DNA from: CAVZXS01 sp963779325
GTDB lineage: Bacteria > Bacteroidota > Bacteroidia > Chitinophagales > Chitinophagaceae
Assembly: GCA_963779325.1 (NCBI GenBank)
Contig: CAVZXS010000028.1
Span: forward strand, 1-19,660
Reading direction: 5' to 3'
DNA length: 19,660 nt
Shown piece after piece: positions 1 through 7,158 of the stretch. Under the pieces are notes generated by a model. That model did not search any database. It was not told the DNA's origin and saw only the letters and a program-made list of their open reading frames with translations. The first letter of the stretch is position 1. Every line of letters begins with the position of its first letter. The position numbers and the translations under genes were made by a program.

Positions 1-69
1 GTGAAAATTGCTGTACTTATTTATGATGAAAAGGGAAAGATACAATTGATAGCACCTTATAATAAATAA
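1..69 (+). CDS. C-terminal end of an unrecognised protein (partial)
   Basis: Frame 1 is open from the first base of the window and ends at TAA 67-69, giving 22 residues that end in APYNK. The first codon is GTG, but the reading probably continues from upstream, so this is taken as a gene tail and not a start. It ends 7 bases before the GH43 remnant on the same strand, so it may have been its upstream operon partner. The piece is too short to assign to a family. Confidence 0.4.
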   Translation: MKIAVLIYDEKGKIQLIAPYNK

Positions 70-76
70 ATTTCTT

Positions 77-550
77 ATGAATTTTTATAAACTTATTATA
101 AAAGGAAGAGGTTTGTTTTTAATTGTATCAATTTTTATTTGTAACAGTATTTTCGCCCAACAATTTACCAACCCAATCCTTGCAGGTTTTTATCCTGACC
201 CCTTCATTTTCGGGCCCGTAGCGATTATTATATTGTTAATTCTTCCTTTGCTTAATTTCCCGGCTTATCCGTTTTTCACGGTAAAGATTTACCAAACCTG
301 CAACAAATTGGTGCTGTATTAAATCACCCGGAACAACTAAACTTATACCAAATTGGTTTATAATTTAGCCCTAAAGGAATTGGTATAACACTGAGAGCAG
401 GAACGAATGCCAAATGGGACTATTTTACATGGCGATTCGGTATTAAATATTGCCGGTGTTTCAAGAGGTTTGTTTGCACCCGCCATTACTTATCATAAAG
501 GGATATTTTATATTGTATATACGTTGGTAGACAAGGCAGGTGATTTTATA
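77..550 (+). pseudogene. Remnant of a GH43 beta-xylosidase/alpha-L-arabinofuranosidase
   Basis: The ATG at 77 opens a signal peptide ending near FAQQ, followed by NPILAGFYPDP, the N-terminal GH43 blade that carries the catalytic base Asp. The frame is lost near 203-222 and resumes at 223 with DYYIVNSSFA, a TAA at 253-255 where the family has Tyr, then FPGLSVFHGKDL and HPEQLNL to about 345. About 90 bases containing an inverted repeat follow. GH43 homology returns in a third frame at about 430-550 (GVSRGLFAPAITYHKG, then YTLVDKAGDF) and then stops. GH43 enzymes of this type are usually over 500 residues. Here only about 150 are traceable, and the blades carrying the other two catalytic acids are absent. 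It is therefore almost certainly non-functional. Recognition rests on the family motifs; substrate specificity cannot be told. Confidence 0.75.
343..388. repeat. Inverted repeat inside the GH43 remnant
   Basis: TTATACCAA at 343-351 is mirrored by TTGGTATAA at 380-388, nine perfect pairs around a 28-base centre. It lies exactly where GH43 homology breaks off (HPEQLNL) and before it resumes (GVSRGLF), within about 90 bases that have no counterpart in the family. It could be a small inserted palindromic element or chance in AT-rich DNA. No clear target duplication is visible. Confidence 0.4.
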
Positions 551-619
551 AAACTCCATATGAATGTTTCATTTATCCAATTAAAGTTTTATTTAAGTCA
601 ATAAAATTTAATGGAGTTT
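551..619. repeat. Inverted repeat at the end of the GH43 remnant
   Basis: AAACTCCAT at 551-559 and ATGGAGTTT at 611-619 form a perfect 9-bp inverted repeat enclosing 51 bases. It begins immediately after the last recognisable GH43 residues (GDF), so it sits at a deletion or insertion boundary. The long loop makes it a poor intrinsic terminator. A small mobile-element scar is possible. The following bases to 711 hold nothing I can assign except the AT-rich leader of the next gene. Confidence 0.35.
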
Positions 620-711
620 AGTAACTTCATCCCTATTGTTGTAGTATCAGCACCTTGTCAATATTAATGAAAGGGGGCATAGTTTCTTATTAATAAAATA
701 TTTAATAAATC

Positions 712-2343
712 ATGAAAAGACTATTGTTTTTAATTGTAACCATTGCAGGTTTAAAATTTCAGGCAAACACTCAATCAAACAATGCTTTTGCCGTGCAAGC
801 AACAATTGCCAATGGCATTATAGAAGGCAATTACAATACCCATAGCGGTATTCAAACTTATTTTGGTGTGCCGTTTGCAAAACCACCTGTTGGTAATTTG
901 CGTTGGAAAGCACCACAGCCGTTTGATAATTGGAAAGGCGTAAAGCAAACCAAAAAATTTGGTCCCCGGCCCATGCAAACCATTGTATTTGGTGATATGA
1001 ATTCAAGGAGCGATGGTGTGAGTGAAGATTGTTTGTACCTGAATGTGTGGACACCAGCCCAACGCAATACTAAAGGGTTGCCAGTGTTAGTTTATTTCTA
1101 TGGAGGTGGCAATGTTGCCGGTGATGCTTCTGAGCCGAGATATGATGGAGAAAGCATGGCCAAAAAAGGAATTGTAGTAGTTACCTCTAATTACCGGCTT
1201 AATATTTTTGGAAACTTTACCCACCCGGGTTTAAGTAAAGAAGCTCCTTACAAAGCGTCGGGCAATTATGGATTACTTGATCAGGTAGCCGCATTGCAAT
1301 GGGTGCAAAAAAACATTGCAGCATTTGGCGGTAATCCTAAAAAAGTTACCATTGCCGGTGAATCGGCCGGTTCTATCTCGGTAAGTTATCAAATGGCTTC
1401 ACCCCTTGCTAAAAATTTAATTGCCGGCGCTATTGGCGAAAGTGGCGCAGGAATTCATCCAACATTAGCGCCTGTTTCATTAGCTGAAGCAGAAAAAACA
1501 GGTGCTGAGTTTGTTAAAAATGCCGGGTACTCAACCTTTGAACAATTCAGGGCATTAAGCACAAGGGAGTTGTATGAAATTTATAATGAATCAAAACGTT
1601 TTGGTTTTCCTGTTGTAATTGATGGATATTTTTTAACCAAGACAATACCACAAATTTTTACTGCAAAACAACAGGCACAGGTGCCCTTATTATTAGGTTG
1701 GAACTCCGCTGAAATACCGGCGGGTGCATTTATGCAGGGACAACCATTTAAAGAAGAAAATTTTATTGCCCGTGTAAAAGCAGAATATCCAAATGATTTT
1801 GAAGAAGTGCTGAAATTATATCCGCATAGCTCAGAACAGGAAATAGAAGTTTCAGCAACACAACTTGCTTCAGACAGATTTATTTCTTACAGTACATGGA
1901 AATGGTTTGACTTGCATAGAAACAATTCTTCGCAACCTGTTTATCGTTATTTATATAGTAAACTCCGTCCGCCGTTGGCAGATAAAACCTTAGCATCCGG
2001 TTTGGCAGGTGGTACAGTAATGGCTGACCCTAATGCACCAAAACCCCGTGCGGCAGTTGGTGCGCCGCATGCATGCGAAATTGAATATTGTATGGGCAAT
2101 TTACACTTGGTAAAAGAATATGCATGGACGGCGGATGATTATAAAGTATCTGAAACTATGCTTAGCTATTTTTCGAATTTTATAAAAACAGGAAATCCCA
2201 ATGGCGATAAATTACCCGAATGGACAGCTGCAAAAGCAGGTAATGCCAACCCGCCGGTAATGATTTTAAATACAGAATCAAAAACAATAAATGCAAAAGA
2301 TGATACCCGTTATGAATTTTTAGATAAACAGTATAAAAACTAA
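712..2343 (+). CDS. Secreted type-B carboxylesterase (intact)
   Basis: An alpha/beta-hydrolase of the carboxylesterase/para-nitrobenzyl esterase family, 543 residues, the normal family length. It hydrolyses carboxylic esters; in this setting acyl or feruloyl groups on plant polysaccharide are likely but unproven substrates. Visible features are a signal peptide (MKRLLFLIVTIAGL, residues 1 to about 20), the family N-terminus with GVPFAKPPVGNLRWKAP, the EDCLYLNVW block, an oxyanion-hole FYGGGN, the nucleophile elbow GESAGS with Ser218, an acidic residue in GWNSAE (Glu334) and a His in GAPHACEIEY (His453), which together make a complete triad. The ATG at 712 follows an AT-rich leader (TTTAATAAATC), typical of Bacteroidota starts. 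Its stop lies 6 bases before the next ATG, so it probably heads a transcript with the Sde182-like and GH42 genes. It is a paralogue of the second esterase at 15931. Confidence 0.93.
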   Translation: MKRLLFLIVTIAGLKFQANTQSNNAFAVQATIANGIIEGNYNTHSGIQTYFGVPFAKPPVGNLRWKAPQPFDNWKGVKQTKKFGPRPMQTIVFGDMNSRSDGVSEDCLYLNVWTPAQRNTKGLPVLVYFYGGGNVAGDASEPRYDGESMAKKGIVVVTSNYRLNIFGNFTHPGLSKEAPYKASGNYGLLDQVAALQWVQKNIAAFGGNPKKVTIAGESAGSISVSYQMASPLAKNLIAGAIGESGAGIHPTLAPVSLAEAEKTGAEFVKNAGYSTFEQFRALSTRELYEIYNESKRFGFPVVIDGYFLTKTIPQIFTAKQQAQVPLLLGWNSAEIPAGAFMQGQPFKEENFIARVKAEYPNDFEEVLKLYPHSSEQEIEVSATQLASDRFISYSTWKWFDLHRNNSSQPVYRYLYSKLRPPLADKTLASGLAGGTVMADPNAPKPRAAVGAPHACEIEYCMGNLHLVKEYAWTADDYKVSETMLSYFSNFIKTGNPNGDKLPEWTAAKAGNANPPVMILNTESKTINAKDDTRYEFLDKQYKN

Positions 2344-2349
2344 TTGCTG

Positions 2350-3849
2350 ATGAAATACTTTACAATAACAGTGCTGATAATGTTTTCTTATTCGGTATTA
2401 TGCGGGCAGGCTTCATCAGCAAAACCCCGTACCATTATCACCACGGACGGTGAAATAGATGATGTGGATTCATACATCCGGATGTTGTTGTATGCGAATG
2501 AATTTACAATTGAAGGATTGGTGTACAGCAGTTCCATGTGGCATTACAAGGGCGATGGCAAAGGCACAAGGTTTGTTTCAGAAATGGAAATGACAAAAAA
2601 AATGTATGGCGAAAAAACAGATTTGCGCTGGCCGGGTATCACCTGGATGAATGATTTGTTAAATGCTTATGAAAAAGTGTTCCCAAAACTCAGCACACAT
2701 GCCAAAGGCTTTCCTACTGCTGCGTATTTAAAAAGCTTGATAAAAGCGGGCAATATTGATTTTGAAGGCGAGATGGAAAAAGATACCGAAGGTTCCATTT
2801 TCATAAAAACTAAATTGCTTGATAATACAACTCAACCAATTTATCTGCAGGTATGGGGTGGCACTAATACCATTGCAAGGGCATTAAAATCTATTGAAGA
2901 CAAGTATAAGAATACGGCTGACTGGGCAAATATTTATAAAAAAGTTTGTGACAAAACAATCATCTATGCTATACTTGACCAGGATGCTACTTACAAAAAG
3001 TATATTTCCGTTAACTGGCCCGGTATAAAAATATATTATAATTCCAAACAGTTTTGGTGCCTTGCTTACCCCTGGAAATCTGCCATACCACAACAAATGT
3101 ATCATTTGCTGGAAGGAAAATTTATGGGAGAGAATATTATTAATAACCATGGTCCGCTTACGAAAATGTATTACAGTTATGGCGATGGGCAAAAGCAGGC
3201 CGGTGATGATGAACATATTCATGGCGATTTATCAAAATTAAAAACAGGACAATGGGGAAGTTTTAATCAATACGATTTTATTTCTGAAGGGGATTCGCCG
3301 GCGTTTTTGCATTTGGTGAATGTGGGACTTGATAATTTAGCAAATCCTCACTATGGTGGCTGGGGCGGCAGGTTAAAACAATCAAAAACGAATCCATCTC
3401 GCTGGGAAGATGGAGAAGATATGGCCGACTTTAATCCAATTACTCAAAAAATGGATTTGGCCTATCCTCAAATAAGATGGCTGGAGGCATTGCAAAATGA
3501 TTTTGCTGCCCGTGCCGATTGGTGTGTTAAAAATTATAATGAAGCCAACCATCCTCCAAAAATTTCTGTTGCAAAAAATAAGTTAAGTGTAAAAGCGGGG
3601 CAAACAATAAATTTAAAAGCAATTGCAACCGACCCTGATAAAAACAAAGTGACTATTTCTTTTTGGCAATATAATGAAGCAGGCACATCGCCGGAAAAAA
3701 TTGTTATAAATGCAAACGGAAATAATACACAAATTCAAATTCCATCCACAGCAAAAAGCGGCGACACCATTCATATAATTGTTGAAGGAACAGACAATGG
3801 CACACCTGCTCTTACTAGATATCAGCGGGTGGTGCTGACTGTAAAGTAA
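2350..3849 (+). CDS. Sde182-like (DUF1593) protein with nucleoside-hydrolase fold
   Basis: A 499-residue secreted protein. The first in-frame ATG, at 2350, is chosen over TTG 2344 because it starts a good signal peptide (MKYFTITVLIMFSYSVLCGQ). The mature N-terminus has PRTIITTDGEIDD, resembling the Asp cluster (here Asp33, Asp37, Asp38) that binds calcium in inosine/uridine nucleoside hydrolases. NEFTIEGLVYSSS, the GDGKGT run and WGGTNT also match DUF1593, the family named after the cellulose-binding Saccharophagus protein Sde182. Residues from about 402 on form an Ig-like C-terminal domain (ATDPD, then VEGTDNGTPA). The biochemical role of the family is not established. Cellulose or hemicellulose binding is known for the namesake, and a glycosidic activity is only guessed from the fold. 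It sits 6 bases after the esterase and 13 before the GH42 gene. No defects are seen. Confidence 0.88.
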   Translation: MKYFTITVLIMFSYSVLCGQASSAKPRTIITTDGEIDDVDSYIRMLLYANEFTIEGLVYSSSMWHYKGDGKGTRFVSEMEMTKKMYGEKTDLRWPGITWMNDLLNAYEKVFPKLSTHAKGFPTAAYLKSLIKAGNIDFEGEMEKDTEGSIFIKTKLLDNTTQPIYLQVWGGTNTIARALKSIEDKYKNTADWANIYKKVCDKTIIYAILDQDATYKKYISVNWPGIKIYYNSKQFWCLAYPWKSAIPQQMYHLLEGKFMGENIINNHGPLTKMYYSYGDGQKQAGDDEHIHGDLSKLKTGQWGSFNQYDFISEGDSPAFLHLVNVGLDNLANPHYGGWGGRLKQSKTNPSRWEDGEDMADFNPITQKMDLAYPQIRWLEALQNDFAARADWCVKNYNEANHPPKISVAKNKLSVKAGQTINLKAIATDPDKNKVTISFWQYNEAGTSPEKIVINANGNNTQIQIPSTAKSGDTIHIIVEGTDNGTPALTRYQRVVLTVK

Positions 3850-3862
3850 AATACACTATGCA

Positions 3863-5961
3863 ATGCGCAATCCATCTTGGTTTAAAAACTATTGTTTATT
3901 TTTTTACTTAGTACTATCGTCTTTGTGTGCAAGCGGGCAATCAACTAACGAAAAACTCCTTTTCGGCGTAGCCTACTATGATGAATACATGCCTTACGAC
4001 CGGCTGGAAAAAGACGTAAAGATGATGAAAGAAGCCGGTATCAATGTAGTTCGCATAGCAGAATCTACCTGGGGTACCGTTGAGCCGCAGGATAATGTTT
4101 TTAATTTCACCCATATCGACAGGGTTTTGGATGCGATGTACAAAGGAGGTATTAAAGTTATTATTGGCACACCCACTTATGCCGTACCCACCTGGCTGGT
4201 AAAAAAATATCCGGATGTTTTAGCAACTAACGCCCCAAGGGCAACGGCAGTATGGTGCAAGGCAAAACATGGATATTACTAATGCACATTTTCTTTTTCA
4301 TGCAGAAAGGGTGATACGGAAAATAATGAAGCATGTAAAAAACCATCCTGCCATTATCGGTTACCAGGTGGATAATGAAACCAAGCATTACAATACAGCA
4401 GGCGCAAATGTGCAAAAAGCTTTTGTACAGTATATAAAAAATAAATTCAAAACCTTAGACAGTGTAAACAAAGTGTTTCGGATTGGATTATTGGAGCAAT
4501 CGTATTAATAACTGGAACGATTTTCCTTCCACGGTTGGTTCTATAAATGCCAGTTTGAATGCAGAGTTTGCAAAATTTCAGCGGCTGTTGGTTACCAATT
4601 ATTTGGCATGGCAAACAAAAATTGTAAAAGAATATGCTAAACCAAATCAGTTTGTAACACAAAATTTTGATTTTGAGTGGCGTGGATTTTCTTATGGCAT
4701 TCAACCTGATGTTGACCATTTTGCTGCCGCAAAAGCATTGGATATTGCAGGCGTGGATATTTATCATCCCACACAGGATAATTTAACCGGCATCGAAATT
4801 TCATTTGGTGGCGATATGGCCCGTTCCATGAAAGCCGGTAAAAATTATTTTGTTATTGAAACGGAGGCGCAGGGTTTTCCTCAATGGGTTCCTTATCCTG
4901 GCCAATTACGCTTACAGGCTTTCAGTCATTTGGCATCGGGTGCAAATATGGTTTCTTACTGGCACTGGCATTCCATTCACAACGCGGCAGAAACATATTG
5001 GAAAGGATCTGTTGAGCCATGATTTTGAACCCAACCCAACATACAATGAAGCAAAAACAATCGGTAAGGATTTTGAAAGGCTAAGTGACAAACTTGTTAA
5101 CTTAAAAAAAAATAATGAAATCGCTATTCTTTTCAGCAACGAAGCGCTTACTGCATTTAATGCATTTAGTTTTGGCTGGGGCGCCCGGGAAAATTATAAT
5201 GATATTCTACGTCCCTATTATGATGCGTTGTATAAAATGAATGTGGGAACAGATTTTATTGACCCTTCAGTAAAAGATTTTAGCAAATACAAAGTAATTG
5301 TAGTTCCTGCTTTGTATGCTGCTCCGGATGATTTATTAAAAAGGTTAAATCGAATTTGTAAAGAATGGCGGCCATGTTCTGTACACTTTTAAATCCGGTT
5401 TTTCTGATGAAAATGTAAAAGTAAGAAGTACTGTACAACCGGGCATTATTAATGAAGCCTGTGGAATTTCTTACAGCCAGTTTACTATTCCGCAAAATGT
5501 TTCATTAAAGAACAATCCTTTTCAGGTTAGCAGCAGAACAAAATAAAATAAATACCTGGATGGAATTGATAACACCCGGCACAGCGGAAGTGCTGGCATA
5601 TTATGATCATCCTGTTTGGGGAAAATATGCAGCAATAACACAAAACAAATTTGGCAAAGGGATGGCTACATATGTTGGATGCATGACAAGCACAGCTGTA
5701 ACAGAAAAAATATTAAAAGATATTTTGCAAAAAGCCAATTTATGGCATGAAGAACAGCAATTATATTTTCCAATTATTACAAAAAGTGGTGTAAATATGC
5801 AGGGTAAAACAATACGTTATTATTTTAATTATTCAAATGCGGCTAAGCAAATTCAATATTCAAATAAAAGTGGTACTGAATTAATTTCAAATAAAAGTAT
5901 TTTAACCGGCAGTATGCCGGAACTGGAGGCATGGGGTGTAAATGTTATTGAAGAGAATTAA
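3863..5961 (+). pseudogene. GH42 beta-galactosidase, broken by five frameshifts
   Basis: Joining the frames gives 697 residues, near the usual GH42 length. The enzyme releases terminal beta-galactosyl residues. A signal peptide ends near CASGQ. The TIM barrel opens with FGVAYYDEYMP and INVVRIAESTW, the acid/base Glu is in QVDNET (codon 4377-4379), and the nucleophile Glu is in YFVIETEAQ (4858-4860), followed by the family pattern SYWHWHSIHNAAE and LLSHDFEPNP. The trimerisation-like domain follows from about 5030, and a C-terminal domain ends in EAWGVNVIEEN. Each break is best explained by one extra base: near 4233-4236 (CCCC), 4476-4478 (TTT), 5005-5008, 5351 and 5528. Removing these five bases gives an exact open frame. 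If real, the gene is dead; if errors, it is an ordinary GH42. The start is ATG 3863; ATG 3858 is in another frame. Confidence 0.85.
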
Positions 5962-6836
5962 TTTTTTTCCCTAAACTGTTTAGGCGATAAGCCGGTGTAT
6001 TTTTTAAAAAATCTGGAGAAATATGCCGGGTCTTCAAAATTAAGCCGGTAGGCAATTTCAGAAACATGCAAATCAGTATGTTTCAAAAATTTCTCTGCTT
6101 CCAGTACTAAAAAATCATGCACTATATTTAATGCAGACTTACCTACTGTTGCTTGGCAAATGCGGTTTAAATGTACACCGGTAATATTTAATTCACGGGC
6201 ATATTCTTTTATCGACTTCATTGGCGTGTAAGCTTGTTTAACATTTTTTTGGAAAACGCTGAAGTAACGGGTATTCCTGTTATCCGGTGGGGTTAATTTT
6301 GGGGAGTTTTTTTTCAAAAGGCGGTACGTCAGGCTAAGCAGGAGGTTAAAATAACATTGAAGTACCATTTTCTTTTCGGGTAAATATTCATTCATTTCCT
6401 TATGCAGGGTGTTAACAAAAAAAAGAGTGGTTTCAATTGAGTTTCGTATATCAAATTCAGAGATAATACGTGTGTTGCCAAACTCCATCAATGCTTGCGG
6501 TGTATTTTTAAACAGAGTTTCAACAAAAGAAGTAGATAGGGTGAGTACTTTGCCTTTAACTGTTTTTCCTGCAACCATACCGTGCAATGTGTTTTCCGGA
6601 ATGGTAATGATAGCAGGGCCTTGTACTAACCAGGTTGCGTTTTCAAAAGTAAAATCAAGCTTACCGCTTTCCAAAATAAAAATCTGGAACAGCGAAGTGT
6701 GAACATGTTCTTTTATTACACGATGGTGCATTTTGGAGCGGTAGGCTAATTTTTCGCAATGCATAAAATCCGGTAACAGAAAATCATCTTCACCATAAAG
6801 GCCATAATGGAGAGGTTTGTTTTTTGCTTTCGACAT
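5958..6836 (-). CDS. AraC-family transcriptional regulator
   Basis: A 292-residue AraC-type regulator, intact, on the minus strand. The N-terminal half has a cupin-like sensing domain (HVHTSLFQIFILESG, then ITIPENTLHG). The C-terminal ~100 residues hold two helix-turn-helix units: IKEYARELNITGVHLNRIC and VSEIAYRLNFEDPAYFSRFF, ending with the family signature FFKKYTGLSPKQFRE. The open frame extends to a TTG at 6875, but the first ATG (codon at 6834-6836, MSKAKN) is preferred because it gives the normal length and follows an AT-rich leader. It is divergent from SusC/SusD and convergent with GH42, with the two stops overlapping in TTAA at 5958-5961. The arrangement suggests it controls SusCD, perhaps also the hydrolases. 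The N-terminal pattern resembles regulators of aromatic-acid genes as well as sugar regulators, so the effector is unknown. Confidence 0.93.
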   Translation of the reverse strand: MSKAKNKPLHYGLYGEDDFLLPDFMHCEKLAYRSKMHHRVIKEHVHTSLFQIFILESGKLDFTFENATWLVQGPAIITIPENTLHGMVAGKTVKGKVLTLSTSFVETLFKNTPQALMEFGNTRIISEFDIRNSIETTLFFVNTLHKEMNEYLPEKKMVLQCYFNLLLSLTYRLLKKNSPKLTPPDNRNTRYFSVFQKNVKQAYTPMKSIKEYARELNITGVHLNRICQATVGKSALNIVHDFLVLEAEKFLKHTDLHVSEIAYRLNFEDPAYFSRFFKKYTGLSPKQFREKN

Positions 6837-6947
6837 TTTATTAATTGTAATCTTAAAGTAACCTTTTTCAGACAAACAAGTACGAACAATTGTTCAAACA
6901 AGTAAGCTCAACCAACATATTTTTTGGAAGTTCTGCAAAATGTTTCA

Positions 6948-6979
6948 TTTGTCCAAACAAAAATATCTTTGTCCAATCA
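6948..6979. promoter_or_regulatory. Probable AraC-type operator: two direct repeats
   Basis: TTTGTCCAAACA at 6948-6959 and TTTGTCCAATCA at 6968-6979 match at 11 of 12 positions and are spaced by exactly 20 bases, about two helical turns. That is the arrangement AraC-type dimers or double-HTH monomers use. A related copy, ATTGTTCAAACA (10 of 12), lies at 6889-6900, 59 bases upstream, close to three times the same period. Binding by the adjacent regulator is inferred from position. Confidence 0.5.
6964..6971 (+). promoter_or_regulatory. Possible Bacteroidota -7 element for SusC
   Basis: TATCTTTG fits the TAnnTTTG -7 consensus of the Bacteroidota primary sigma factor exactly. The nearest TTTG upstream (6948-6951) is only 12 bases away, shorter than the usual -33/-7 spacing. 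The box overlaps the second operator repeat. A promoter lacking a good -33 box next to activator sites would fit activator-dependent transcription. The implied leader is about 180 bases. Confidence 0.35.
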
Positions 6980-7158
6980 CAGTATAATATTCCGGCATAA
7001 ATTTATCTCCTGACGATTGGATAATTTTTTACACCGCAAATTTTTGCAATGCTTACAAAAATACCCGTTGTTGGCGTTTTTTCTAAACTTAAAATGTTAC
7101 CTTAGGGTAAGGATTCGGGATCGGTATTTTTTAAAACCAAAAATTAATTGTTTTGCTT

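Larger units (their letters stand above)
6837..7158. promoter_or_regulatory. Divergent intergenic region between the AraC gene and SusC
   Basis: This 322-base spacer contains no gene. It should hold promoters for both directions. Visible elements are: a repeated CAAACAAGTA at 6873-6882 and 6895-6904 (22 bases apart); a 12-bp palindrome GAACAATTGTTC at 6884-6895; TTTGTCCAA direct repeats at 6948 and 6968; a TATCTTTG box at 6964-6971; a GCAAATTTTTGC palindrome at 7036-7047; and a small stem TTACC/GGTAA at 7097-7110 in the probable SusC leader. No riboswitch is recognised. Confidence 0.6.

Noticed and set aside
253..255. TAA read as tyrosine (altered genetic code)
   Set aside because: TAA ends several normal genes here (esterase 1 at 2343, GH42 at 5961, restored SusD at 12143), so it is a stop in this organism.
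818..1067. Overlapping minus-strand frames inside esterase 1
   Set aside because: The plus-strand esterase is complete and conserved throughout; the reverse frames show no recognisable protein.
4233..5528. Programmed ribosomal frameshifting in GH42
   Set aside because: Five breaks without a shared slippery heptamer or following structure, in a family not known for it; errors or decay explain them better.
6837..7158. Riboswitch or small RNA in the long SusC leader
   Set aside because: Only short palindromes are seen (7036-7047, 7097-7110); there is no recognisable aptamer or terminator pair.
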